Origin: an uncultured Lachnospiraceae bacterium
Lineage (GTDB): Bacteria; Bacillota; Clostridia; Lachnospirales; Lachnospiraceae
Direction of reading: 5' to 3'
NCBI GenBank assembly: GCA_946549155.1
Contig: CAMNQN010000021.1
Location: forward strand, 1 to 22,267
Length of the DNA: 22,267 bases
Shown in pieces: positions 7,483-16,146 of the stretch (position 1 is the stretch's first letter; the number at the start of each line of letters is the position of its first letter). The position numbers and the translations under genes are program-made. The notes beneath the pieces were generated by a model. It had not been told where the DNA came from. It was given only the letters and a program-made list of their open reading frames with translations, and ran no database searches.

Positions 7483-8837
7483 TCTTCCATCCTCTTTAAC
7501 CTGGCGATAAAAAAACCGTCCGTGCGATGAATCCCCGGCAGAAGCTGGATATAACCGCCTTTGGTGGTTTTCCCTTTCAGCTCATCGCAGATATAAGAAT
7601 CAATGCTCTCCAGACGGAAGGGGAAATTTTCCAGAAACCATTTCACATTCAGCTGATTCTCATCCGCTCCGATGGTACAGGTGCTGTAGATCAGTACACC
7701 GCCCGGCTTCACGTAATTTTGCACCACCCGGAGGATTTTTCGCTGAAGCCGTACAATCTCCATCTGCTTCGCTTCCGTCATTTTATATTTAATATCCTGT
7801 TTTTTCCCAATTACACCAAGCCCGGAACAGGGCACATCCGCCAGTACAATATCCGCCCGCTGAAAAGATTCCGGATCATACACCGTTGCGTCCTTCTGCA
7901 TGGCCCGGATATTGATGGCCCCCGTCCGTTCAATGTTTTCCTGCATCAGCTGTACTTTATATTCGGAGATATCCCTGGCCTCCACATAACCGCTGCCGCG
8001 CAGCTTATCGGAAAGATGCAGGCTTTTCCCGCCGGGCGCTGCACACACATCGATGCAGTAATCCCCCCAGTTGGGAGCCGCCACCTCCGCCACCAGCATG
8101 GAACTGATGTCCTGTACCTGAATCCAGCCCTTTTTAAAAGCGCTGACCGCCTTCATATAATTATAACCGGAAATCTCCAGGGCATAATCCAGATAGGGGT
8201 GCTGCTTTACCGTAATATTCTGGGCCTGCAGCTCCTCTATAATCTCCTCCTTGGAGGCCTTGTCCAGATTGCAGCGCACCGGCGTGGCGCCGGGCTCATG
8301 AAAGCTTTTGCAAACCGCCTCCGTGGTCTCAAAGCCAAACTGGGCCAGCCACTTTTTGATCATCCACAGCGGGATTGAATAGGTCACCGACAGATATTTC
8401 TCCCGGTCCCGCTCCGGCCTGGGATAAACAATGTCATCCATCCCCCGGGCGGTATTGCGCAAAACGCCGTTGACAAACCCTTTCAGATTATAGAAGCCCC
8501 TCCTCTGGGCGATCTTCACCGCCTCATTGCACACTGCGGAATCCGGAACGCTGTCCATGTATTTCAGCTGGTACACCGACATGCGCAGCAGATTCCGAAT
8601 CAATGGCTTCATATTATAAACCGGTACCTTGGAAAAGCACTCGATGATATAGTCCAGCTGCAGCATATGCTCCAGCGTTCCCTCCGCCACCCGGGAAATA
8701 AAGGCCCGGTCCCGCTTTTCCAGATATTGATATTTTTCCAGGACATTGCGGATCACCACATGACTGTAGGCTTCCTCCTCCGTGATCTCCATCAGAATGC
8801 CCAGGACAATCTCCCGCAGATTTACCGAACTAGTCAC
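7479..8837 (-). CDS. rsmB: 16S rRNA (cytosine-967-C5)-methyltransferase
   Basis: SAM-dependent m5C methyltransferase of 16S rRNA. The 452 residues have an N-terminal NusB-like RNA-binding domain (about 5-135), a linker, and a C-terminal Rossmann methyltransferase with CAAPGGK (265-271), DVPCSG with Cys337 (334-339) and STC with Cys387 (385-387). Cys387 corresponds to the nucleophile and Cys337 to the product-release cysteine of the family. Translation probably starts at a GTG that overlaps the end of the peptidase gene by eight bases, preceded by GAGGGGGAGAG. Its stop overlaps the rlmN start (ATGA). Confidence 0.95.
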   Translation of the reverse strand: MTSSVNLREIVLGILMEITEEEAYSHVVIRNVLEKYQYLEKRDRAFISRVAEGTLEHMLQLDYIIECFSKVPVYNMKPLIRNLLRMSVYQLKYMDSVPDSAVCNEAVKIAQRRGFYNLKGFVNGVLRNTARGMDDIVYPRPERDREKYLSVTYSIPLWMIKKWLAQFGFETTEAVCKSFHEPGATPVRCNLDKASKEEIIEELQAQNITVKQHPYLDYALEISGYNYMKAVSAFKKGWIQVQDISSMLVAEVAAPNWGDYCIDVCAAPGGKSLHLSDKLRGSGYVEARDISEYKVQLMQENIERTGAINIRAMQKDATVYDPESFQRADIVLADVPCSGLGVIGKKQDIKYKMTEAKQMEIVRLQRKILRVVQNYVKPGGVLIYSTCTIGADENQLNVKWFLENFPFRLESIDSYICDELKGKTTKGGYIQLLPGIHRTDGFFIARLKRMEE

Positions 8838-9567
8838 GGTCTCTCCCCCTCGCCAGAATCACAAGACGCAGAAGCTGCAGCAGAGAGGAAGCCACCGCCG
8901 CCACATAAGTCATGGCCGCTGCCCGCAGGACCTTTCTCCCGTCCGCCAGTTCCCGGTCGCCCAGGATATGACGCTCCTCCAGGATTTTCAGCGCTCTGGA
9001 GGAGGCGTTAAATTCCACCGGCAATGTCACCAGCTGAAATACCACCGCCAGACAGAACAGGACGATGCCCGCCGTCAGCAGCGGCCGCATGGAAAAGATC
9101 AGGCCCGCGAAGAAAATGGGCCAGGATAACTGGGAACCAAAATTCGCCAGGGGCACCAGCGTGCTTCTAAGCACCAGAGGCCCGTATTTTACCTGATCCT
9201 GCACCGCGTGTCCGCACTCATGAGCCGCCACGCAGACGGCCGCCACCGAGTTTGAGGCATAGGTGCTCTCGGAGAGGCGCAGCACCTTATTTCTGGGATC
9301 ATAATGATCCGTCAGCTGTCCGGAAACCCGCTGAATCGACACATCATAGATACCGCAGCTATGCAGCACCTGCTCTGCCGCCATAGCCCCGGTAAGGCCG
9401 GAAGCGCTGCGCACCCTGGAGTAGGTATTGAAGGTACTCTTCACCTTTGCGGAAGCGATCATGGTAAGAACCAGGCCCAGGATCGCCAGCAGGTAAGTGG
9501 GATCCAGTCCCCAGCCAAAGCCTCTTCCGCCGTAATAGTAGCCGTTTACACTTGTCAAAAGATTCAT
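8830..9567 (-). CDS. membrane zinc metallopeptidase, YugP type
   Basis: The product matches the neutral zinc metallopeptidase family Zn_peptidase_2 (PF04298, YugP-like). In 245 residues a Gly/Tyr-rich start is followed by a membrane helix (about 23-41), the catalytic HECGH (116-120) and two more hydrophobic segments (about 149-180). The motif PVEFNAS (183-189) supplies the probable third zinc ligand Glu185. The physiological substrate is unknown. I chose ATG 9567 because AAAGGAG lies eight bases upstream of it; the frame is open to 9588 but that start has no comparable site. The position between fmt and rsmB is a conserved clostridial arrangement. Confidence 0.9.
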   Translation of the reverse strand: MNLLTSVNGYYYGGRGFGWGLDPTYLLAILGLVLTMIASAKVKSTFNTYSRVRSASGLTGAMAAEQVLHSCGIYDVSIQRVSGQLTDHYDPRNKVLRLSESTYASNSVAAVCVAAHECGHAVQDQVKYGPLVLRSTLVPLANFGSQLSWPIFFAGLIFSMRPLLTAGIVLFCLAVVFQLVTLPVEFNASSRALKILEERHILGDRELADGRKVLRAAAMTYVAAVASSLLQLLRLVILARGRDRD

Positions 9568-9635
9568 AAAGATGGCTCCTTTCACCACATAGTGTCCTAT
9601 CGTTCAGATATTGCAAAACATCCCTGCAGCCGCGA

Positions 9636-10586
9636 TTACCGTTCCTGCAGCCGCTCTCCCTCCTCTGCCGGATAGCCCCGCAGGAACGCATCCGTCTCCA
9701 TCCGCTTTTTCCCTTCCAGCTGAAGCTCCCGTATGGATAAACGGCCGCTGCCGGTCTGCACCTTGAACGTCTTTTTGGTTACCTCCACGATGGTGCCGGG
9801 AGCTGGGACATGGGCGCCATCCCCATCCGGTTCCACATCCGCCGCCCAGATTTTCAGTGTTTTCCCACGGTAGGCGGTGTAGGCGCTGGGCCAGGGGTTC
9901 AGTCCCCGGATCAGACACTCGATTTTTTCGGCGCTCTGATTCCAGTCGATCCTTCCCATCTGCTTCGTCAGCATGGCGGCGTAGGGGGTAGGACTCTCTG
10001 CCGGCTGCTTCTTTGGCTGGACTGTCCCCTCCTCCAGGGCCCTTAACGTGCGGATCAGCAGCCCGGCTCCCGCCTGGCTCAGCTTGTCAAAGAGGCTTCC
10101 GCCCGTCTCCTTCTCCTCCAGGGGTACCACTTCCCTCAAAAGCATATCCCCGGTATCTACTCCCGCATCCATACGCATGGTAGTGACGCCGCTCTCCTTC
10201 TCCCCGTCAATCACCGCCCACTGAATGGGAGCGGCCCCCCGGTATTTCGGCAAAAGAGAGCCATGCACGTTGACGCACCCATAGGGCGCCAGCTTCAAAA
10301 TTTCCTCCGGGATGATCTGGCCAAAGGCCACCACCACAATCACATCCGGCTGATACTGTTTTAAAATCTCCAGATTTTCCGGGTCCCGGATACGCTTTGG
10401 CTGATAAACGGGAATCCCCGCCTCCACCGCCACTTCCTTCACCGGCGTCATCTGCATGGCTTTCCCCCGGCCCTTAGGCTTATCCGGCTGGGTGAACACG
10501 GCCTGCACCGTATATTCCGAAGCCAGAAGCGCCCGCAGGGTACCCACGGCAAAATCCGGCGTACCCATAAAAATCACATTCTTCAT
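9636..10586 (-). CDS. fmt: methionyl-tRNA formyltransferase
   Basis: It transfers a formyl group from 10-formyl-THF to Met-tRNA(fMet) for translation initiation. The 316 residues have the usual length. The N-terminal hydrolase domain shows MGTPDFAV (7-14), Asn106 and His108 in VNVHGS, the SLLPKYRGAAPIQWA loop and Asp145 in DTGDM, matching the catalytic Asn-His-Asp set. The C-terminal OB-like domain covers about 205-310. It begins 26 bases after def, whose product removes the formyl group later, so the pair covers both ends of the formyl cycle. Confidence 0.97.
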   Translation of the reverse strand: MKNVIFMGTPDFAVGTLRALLASEYTVQAVFTQPDKPKGRGKAMQMTPVKEVAVEAGIPVYQPKRIRDPENLEILKQYQPDVIVVVAFGQIIPEEILKLAPYGCVNVHGSLLPKYRGAAPIQWAVIDGEKESGVTTMRMDAGVDTGDMLLREVVPLEEKETGGSLFDKLSQAGAGLLIRTLRALEEGTVQPKKQPAESPTPYAAMLTKQMGRIDWNQSAEKIECLIRGLNPWPSAYTAYRGKTLKIWAADVEPDGDGAHVPAPGTIVEVTKKTFKVQTGSGRLSIRELQLEGKKRMETDAFLRGYPAEEGERLQER

Positions 10587-10612
10587 GTTACCTGCTTCCT
10601 TTCCTGACCCGC

Positions 10613-11107
10613 TTACTCCTGGATGTCCTCTTCCTCATCCATCAGATCCGGATCCGTGTCGTACAGATCTCCCTCCACCTTGCTCACATACATGATACCC
10701 TCCAGGTGGTCGCACTCATGGCAGATGGCCCGGGCCAGCAGCTCCGTGCCCTCCAGCTCATACTCCTCCATGTTTTGATCCAGTGCCCGTACCTTCACAT
10801 AATTGGGACGGGTTACATTGCCCGCCTGTCCCGGCAGGCTAAGGCACCCTTCGCCGCCGGTCTGGCTGCCGGAGGTCTCCAGAATCTCCGGATTCACCAT
10901 CACAATGGGGCCCTCCCCCACATCGATCACCACAATCCGCCGCAGCACTCCCACCTGGGGGGCCGCCAGGCCTACGCCCTCCGCGTCATACATGGTATCC
11001 AGCATATCCTCAATCAGTTCCCTGGTCCGGGAAGTCATCTCCTTCACCGGCCTGCACACCTTCTCCAGCACCGGATCCCCCATAATTCTCACCTGTCTAA
11101 GCGCCAT
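10613..11107 (-). CDS. def: peptide deformylase
   Basis: Metal-dependent enzyme that removes the N-formyl group from nascent proteins. The three family motifs are present in 164 residues: GVGLAAPQ (44-51), EGCLS with metal ligand Cys88 (86-90) and HECDH with ligands His130 and His134 and catalytic Glu131. The C-terminal tail (about 145-164) is strongly acidic. It lies 39 bases after priA and 26 before fmt. A ribosome binding site AGGAGGAACG precedes the ATG. Confidence 0.97.
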   Translation of the reverse strand: MALRQVRIMGDPVLEKVCRPVKEMTSRTRELIEDMLDTMYDAEGVGLAAPQVGVLRRIVVIDVGEGPIVMVNPEILETSGSQTGGEGCLSLPGQAGNVTRPNYVKVRALDQNMEEYELEGTELLARAICHECDHLEGIMYVSKVEGDLYDTDPDLMDEEEDIQE

Positions 11108-11146
11108 TTCGCGTTCCTCCTTCTATCACTTACATTCCTGTCTTCC

Positions 11147-13369
11147 TTAGCTCATATCATACACAATCTGCACGGTCTGAAAGCCCTGATTGACGGCCAC
11201 ATACCGCTCAATCCGGTTTTTGATGGCTGTCAGCACCGGCATCTTTTCATATTTTATATAAATCACCATGCGGTAAATGTCCTGTATCTTCGCCACACTC
11301 TCCGGCGCCGGTCCCAGCACGCTCACCGGGCAGCTTCCCGCCGCCTTCAAAATAAAGCGTTTCAGGTAACCGCAGGCGGTCTGTAAAAGCTCCTCCTGGG
11401 CGCAGGCGCAATGTATGGCCAGCATTCCCCCCACCGGAGGATAGCCTGCCAGAGCGCGGTAGCGCATCTCCTGCCGGTAAAATCCCGGATAGTCCTGTCT
11501 TGCCGCCGCCCGGATACTGAAATGCTCCGGATCGTAGGTCTGAATCACCACATACCCCGGCGCCCCGGCTCTCCCGGCCCGTCCCGCCGCCTGGGTCAGC
11601 AGCTGAAACGTCCGTTCCGCCGCCCGAAAATCCGGCACATGCAGGGAAAGATCCGCCGCCAGCACCCCCATCACCGTCACCTCCGGGAAATCATGTCCCT
11701 TCACGATCATCTGGGTGCCGATCAGAATATCTGCCTCATGGTTGGCAAAGGCGGAGAGGATTACGCCATGTCCCTCCTTCTCCCTTGTGGTGTCCATATC
11801 CATCCGCAGGACCCGGTAGCCGGGGAAGCGCCGCTTTACCTCTTCCTCAATCTGCTGAGTGCCCGCCTTAAAGCTTCGGATAAAGCCGGAGCCGCACACC
11901 GGGCACTTTGTAACCCTGGGCTGGGAATAGCCGCAGTAATGGCAGATCATCTTTCCATTGCTGTGCAGGGACAAGGACACATCGCAGTGGGGACATTTCA
12001 CCACATACCCGCAGGAACGGCAGGACACAAATCCTGCGTATCCCCTCCGGTTCAGGAACAGCATCACCTGATGTCCCCCGGCCAGTTCCGTCTCCATCAG
12101 TTCCTGCAGCCGGCGGCTTAAAATCGAGCGGTTCCCCTCCCGCAGCTCCTGGCGCAGGTCCGCCACCTCCACCGTGGGAAGCGCCGCCTCCTTCGCCCGC
12201 CGGTTCAGCGTAAACAGCCGGTACTGTCCCGTCTGTGCCCCGTAGTATGCCTCCAGGGAAGGGGTAGCGGAACCCAGGACCACCCTGGCATTCTCCATCT
12301 TTCCCCGCTGCAGCGCCACCTCCCTGGCATGATACCGGGGCGTGAGCTCGCTCTGGTAGGCCGGCTCGTGCTCCTCGTCGATCACGATAATGCCAAGCCT
12401 GGGAAAGGGAGTAAACAGCGCTGAGCGGGGCCCGATCATCACGTCCAGTTCTCCCTGCCTGGCCCGTTCAAACTGATCGTAGCGTTCCCCCGCTGACAGT
12501 CTGGAATTGATCACGGACACCCGGTCGCCGAACCTGCGGTAAAACCGCAGCACCGTCTGGTAGGTCAGCGCAATCTCCGGGATCAGCACAATGGCCTGCT
12601 CTCCCCGGCTCACGGCGTGGGCAATCAGTTCCATGTAGACCTCCGTCTTTCCGCTGCCGGTGACCCCATGAAGCAGATAGCGTCCCTGAGGATTTTCCTC
12701 CCACTCCCCGATAATGGCCCCGGCAACAGCCCTCTGCTCCTCATTCAGCAAAACCCGGGTCTGTTCCCCGGAAAGCTCCGCCACCGGATTACGATATATT
12801 TTTTCCCTTTTCACACTGATTATGCCCTGCTCCTGCAGCGCTTTCATCACAGGCGCCGTAATATTCAGCTTATCCGTCACCAGCTCATAGGGCATCACCG
12901 GTTCCTCCAGAAGAGCCGCCAGCAGCCGGGCCCTGGCGGTCTGATGCTTCTTCTCAAAAAACGCCAGCTTTTCCCGGCCTTCCTCCGCTGAGAGCTCCAG
13001 GTACACGGTTTTTTTCTCTCTGCCCCGCACCTTCCGCTTCACCGGAAGCACCGTTTTCAGCGCCTGAATCATGGTGGAGCCATAGCGGTCCCGGATCCAG
13101 GCCGCCAGACCAATCAGCCGTGACTGGGCGTCACTGCTGTCCGTGACCACTGCCCGGATCTCCTTCATTTTCGCCGGGTCATAATCGGCGTGGGAGGTCA
13201 GGCCTGTCACATATCCCCTGATACAGCGATTGCCCGACCCGAAGGGAATCTCCACCACCATGCCGGGCTCCAGTCTCCCCCGCAGTTCCTCCGGTATCCG
13301 GTACTGAAAGGGGCGGTCCAGCTTCTCACTGGTGATATCCACAATCACATCTGCATAGCATTCCTGCAT
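11147..13369 (-). CDS. priA: primosomal protein N' (replication restart helicase)
   Basis: Superfamily 2 DNA helicase that rebuilds replication forks by loading the replicative helicase. The 740 residues contain the N-terminal 3'-DNA-binding domain (about 5-105), Walker A GVTGSGKT (235-242), Walker B DEEH (331-334), GSATPS (366-371), and a zinc module of eight cysteines at 450, 453, 459, 462, 476, 479, 489 and 492 inserted before the C-terminal helicase lobe. All expected cysteines are present. Its ATG directly follows the murE stop (TAG-ATG) with no gap, so it is co-transcribed with murE. Confidence 0.97.
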   Translation of the reverse strand: MQECYADVIVDITSEKLDRPFQYRIPEELRGRLEPGMVVEIPFGSGNRCIRGYVTGLTSHADYDPAKMKEIRAVVTDSSDAQSRLIGLAAWIRDRYGSTMIQALKTVLPVKRKVRGREKKTVYLELSAEEGREKLAFFEKKHQTARARLLAALLEEPVMPYELVTDKLNITAPVMKALQEQGIISVKREKIYRNPVAELSGEQTRVLLNEEQRAVAGAIIGEWEENPQGRYLLHGVTGSGKTEVYMELIAHAVSRGEQAIVLIPEIALTYQTVLRFYRRFGDRVSVINSRLSAGERYDQFERARQGELDVMIGPRSALFTPFPRLGIIVIDEEHEPAYQSELTPRYHAREVALQRGKMENARVVLGSATPSLEAYYGAQTGQYRLFTLNRRAKEAALPTVEVADLRQELREGNRSILSRRLQELMETELAGGHQVMLFLNRRGYAGFVSCRSCGYVVKCPHCDVSLSLHSNGKMICHYCGYSQPRVTKCPVCGSGFIRSFKAGTQQIEEEVKRRFPGYRVLRMDMDTTREKEGHGVILSAFANHEADILIGTQMIVKGHDFPEVTVMGVLAADLSLHVPDFRAAERTFQLLTQAAGRAGRAGAPGYVVIQTYDPEHFSIRAAARQDYPGFYRQEMRYRALAGYPPVGGMLAIHCACAQEELLQTACGYLKRFILKAAGSCPVSVLGPAPESVAKIQDIYRMVIYIKYEKMPVLTAIKNRIERYVAVNQGFQTVQIVYDMS

Positions 13370-14833
13370 CTATCTTCCGTCATCCTCCAGAATCTCCCGG
13401 ATCAGCACCCGCTCATCCATGGGATATTTCTTCCCTTCAATCTCCTGATAATCCTCATGTCCTTTTCCGGCCAGCACCACAATATCCCCCGGCTCTCCGT
13501 GATGGATAGCGTAGGCGATGGCCTCCTTCCGGTCCGTGATCCGGACATACCTTCCGTCCGTCTTTTCGATACCGGTAACAATATCGTCAATGATATCCTC
13601 CGGCTTCTCATACCGGGGATTATCTGAGGTGATAATCGTCAGGTCCGCCAGCCGTCCCGACACCTCCCCCATCTCATAGCGGCGCAGCTTGGACCGGTTT
13701 CCCCCGCAGCCAAACAGGCATACCAGGCGGTGAGGATGGTACTCCTTCAGGGTGGTCAGCAGGCTCTCCAGTGCCATGGCATTATGGGCGTAATCGATCA
13801 TCAGGGTAAACTCATCGGAAACCTTCACCATCTCAATGCGTCCCTTCACCTTAGCCGCCTTCAGCGCCTTCTTTATATTGTCCTGGGAAACATTAAAATG
13901 CCGGCAGACGGCGATGGCCGTCAGGGAATTATACACGCTGAACTTACCGGGAATATCGATCTCCACATCAAAGTTCATGGCCCCCTCCAGCGTATAGGCC
14001 ACCCCCAGATAACCGGGACGGGTCACCAGATGGGTGTTCACGGCCCGCAGATTAACCCCCTCGTTAAAGCCGAAGGTCTCCACCGAGCAGGTGTGCCCCT
14101 CCAGAATCCTCTCAAGATGAGGATCATCCCCGTTTACCACGCCTACCTTGCACTGGCGGAACAGGCGGCTCTTGCACTCCATATAATCCTCAAAGCTGCT
14201 GTGCTCCGCCGGGCCAATATGATCCGGCTCAATATTGGTAAAAATACCGATCTCAAATAAAAATCCGGCGGTGCGGTGCAGCATCAGCCCCTGGGAGGAC
14301 ACCTCCATGACGGCCACCTGACAGCCCGCCTCCACCATACGGGAAAAATATTCCTGAATCGTGAGGGATTCCGGCGTGGTATTGCTGGCGGGAATCACCT
14401 CGTCGCCGATGATAGCCTCAATGGTACCGATCAGGCCCACCTTATATCCGGCCGCCTCCAGAATGGATTTCACCATATAGGTGCTGGTGGTCTTTCCCTT
14501 GGTGCCCGTGATGCCGATCACCTTCAGCTTATCCGCTGGATACTCATACCAGGCCGCGCCGATTAAGGCCATCGCCATCCGGGTATCCCGCACCTGAATC
14601 ACCGTCACATGCTCCGGCGCCTCCACCGGCTCTTCCACCACCAGCACGCCGGCTCCCTTCTCCACCACATCCGCGGCGTATTTATGTCCATCCGTTACCG
14701 CGCCCCTGATACAGAAAAACAGGGCCCCTTCCGTGACCTTCCTGGAATCATTGACCACAGCCGTGACCTCCGTATCCAGCTCTCCCTGCAGACAGGTGTA
14801 AGTCACCCGTTCCAGAAGCTTCCATAATTTCAT
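13370..14833 (-). CDS. murE: UDP-MurNAc-tripeptide synthetase, probably meso-DAP adding
   Basis: Cytoplasmic Mur ligase that adds the third stem-peptide residue to UDP-MurNAc-L-Ala-D-Glu. The 487 residues have the UDP-binding N domain (about 1-98), the ATP loop GTKGKTT (110-116), the carbamylated-lysine position Lys221 (ECKSRLF) and the C-terminal domain. The motif DNPR (404-407) is the one found in enzymes that use meso-diaminopimelate; lysine-adding enzymes differ there. The start is set by AGGAGG ten bases upstream of ATG 14833. It is the first gene of a twelve-gene operon that also carries prkC and stp, which control wall synthesis in related bacteria. Confidence 0.96.
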   Translation of the reverse strand: MKLWKLLERVTYTCLQGELDTEVTAVVNDSRKVTEGALFFCIRGAVTDGHKYAADVVEKGAGVLVVEEPVEAPEHVTVIQVRDTRMAMALIGAAWYEYPADKLKVIGITGTKGKTTSTYMVKSILEAAGYKVGLIGTIEAIIGDEVIPASNTTPESLTIQEYFSRMVEAGCQVAVMEVSSQGLMLHRTAGFLFEIGIFTNIEPDHIGPAEHSSFEDYMECKSRLFRQCKVGVVNGDDPHLERILEGHTCSVETFGFNEGVNLRAVNTHLVTRPGYLGVAYTLEGAMNFDVEIDIPGKFSVYNSLTAIAVCRHFNVSQDNIKKALKAAKVKGRIEMVKVSDEFTLMIDYAHNAMALESLLTTLKEYHPHRLVCLFGCGGNRSKLRRYEMGEVSGRLADLTIITSDNPRYEKPEDIIDDIVTGIEKTDGRYVRITDRKEAIAYAIHHGEPGDIVVLAGKGHEDYQEIEGKKYPMDERVLIREILEDDGR

Positions 14834-14897
14834 GCTGCACTTACCTCCTGGCTATCCTTCTTTTTTCATAAACCAGGGCGCAAAAGCCCTTCTTATC

Positions 14898-14926
14898 ATT
14901 ATAGCATCATAGAGGAAACACCACAA
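14898..14926 (-). promoter_or_regulatory. promoter of the murE operon, extended -10
   Basis: On the minus strand TGCTATAAT (TATAAT at 14903-14898) is a perfect -10 with the TGn extension. TTGTGG (14926-14921) stands 17 bases upstream as a partial -35. The -10 is about 65 bases before the murE start and no other good promoter was seen before thiN, so it probably drives the whole operon. Confidence 0.65.
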
Positions 14927-14980
14927 GAAAAAAATCATTTGGCTGCCAGCTTGCAGCTATTCGTGTTTAATTAACTGCCG

Positions 14981-15155
14981 GGACGCAGGAAGAGGCAGGC
15001 ACGCAGGGCCACAAGCATCTGGAAAATAACTCCGGATACCAAGAAATTCTAAGATGCAGCCGAAATTTAGGTCTGTCTCCATCTTAGTTTTTCTTGGTAT
15101 CCGGAGATGTTTTCCAGATGTATATGGCCATGGAGCCCCGACTCATCCTGCGTCC
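14981..15155. repeat. palindromic repeat element E2
   Basis: Near-perfect 175-bp palindrome. Inner arms 15007-15056 and 15080-15129 are each 50 bases and complementary at 43 positions around a 23-base loop (15057-15079). Equal 12-base spacers join them to outer arms 14981-14994 and 15142-15155, complementary at 13 of 14 positions. It starts 14 bases after the stop codon of the minus-strand gene at 15170. The left arm carries cgcagggccacaagcatct (15002-15020), an exact copy of which lies in E3 at 21939-21957; the right outer end is shared with E1. No T-run follows the stem, so it is not an ordinary intrinsic terminator. The rest of the 14834-15169 gap holds the murE promoter and leader. Confidence 0.85.
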
Positions 15156-15169
15156 TCTTTCCTTAACGA

Positions 15170-16093
15170 CTACAGCGCATCCACCGCAATCCTGATGCAG
15201 AACCGCTTTGTTTCTCCCGGCCCAAGCTCCAGCCCTCCCTTTCCTTTCGCTTTTGCCGTCCGGATGCTGTCATAGTATCCGCTGCAGGGCTCCAGTGCGC
15301 AGTTTTTCTCTCCCCGATAGCCTCCGGCAGTGATCCAGCAGCCCAGATAGGGCAAAATTTTTCTATCGTAATAGATGCGCACCCTGGTTCCTGTTTCCGG
15401 ATAATCGTAGCCGCAGCCGTCCGCCTCCACCGGCTCTGTCACATAATATTTTACCATATCATCCTCCGGCAGGCGGTCAAACCAGTACTCCCGGCCATTG
15501 ATGCAGGCCCGGGGATAATCGTAGACCGTCCCCGCCTTTCCCAGATGCTTGCAGGAAAAGACATTTTCCACCTGCCTCGTCCCCTCCGGAAATACAATGC
15601 GCATCCCTGGCGTACTGTTCACCAGACAGTGCATGGTCCAGATGCAGGGAAACGCCGTATCCCCCCGGTTTGTAATCTCATACCCGCAGCAGAGCTGTTT
15701 TCCCTCCAGCCAGAACTCTTTTGTGTAATCGTAATGCATTCGGAAGCTATGATAAAACAGATGCAGCCTTTCCCCTTCTGTTTCTGCCTTAAAGGGAGCG
15801 GACCAGATCTCCCCGTGGTCGGGATAATGCACAAGCTTCCCTCCCACCTCCACCTGCTCCTCGTCCACGCCGGGGAACGCATCGTCATAGCCGCAGGCCT
15901 CAAACTGCCCAAAATCGCTTCCAAACTCCGCCCTGTCAAATTTCCCCTTCCTGTTTTGATACAAAATCTCCATGCCGGTTTCTTTACCAAAAAGGGAGGC
16001 AGCTTTGCCTCCCCTTTCCGGTAAGATCACCGCACGCAGAAAATCATTTTCCAGCAAAAATGCCTTTTCTCCCATATAATCCGTGCGCTCCAT
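15170..16093 (-). CDS. aldose 1-epimerase-like (galactose mutarotase fold) protein
   Basis: The roughly 307-residue product looks like a beta-sandwich of the galactose-mutarotase/aldose-epimerase superfamily, from its N-terminal pattern FLRAVILPERGGKAASL, a central FPGVDEE and a late LEPCSGYYDSI segment. Such proteins interconvert sugar anomers or bind carbohydrate; the sugar is unknown, and I do not see the exact catalytic set of classical GalM clearly enough to name the reaction. There is no signal peptide. ATG 16093 is preceded by AGGAAAGAGG; the frame stays open to a TTG at 16150 overlapping the upstream stop, which I regard as less likely. It is last in the cluster and is followed by element E2. 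Confidence 0.7.
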   Translation of the reverse strand: MERTDYMGEKAFLLENDFLRAVILPERGGKAASLFGKETGMEILYQNRKGKFDRAEFGSDFGQFEACGYDDAFPGVDEEQVEVGGKLVHYPDHGEIWSAPFKAETEGERLHLFYHSFRMHYDYTKEFWLEGKQLCCGYEITNRGDTAFPCIWTMHCLVNSTPGMRIVFPEGTRQVENVFSCKHLGKAGTVYDYPRACINGREYWFDRLPEDDMVKYYVTEPVEADGCGYDYPETGTRVRIYYDRKILPYLGCWITAGGYRGEKNCALEPCSGYYDSIRTAKAKGKGGLELGPGETKRFCIRIAVDAL

Positions 16094-16146
16094 GACCTCT
16101 TTCCTTTCCTCTGCCGCCTCTCCTGTTTCCGGCAGATGCAGCCCGA

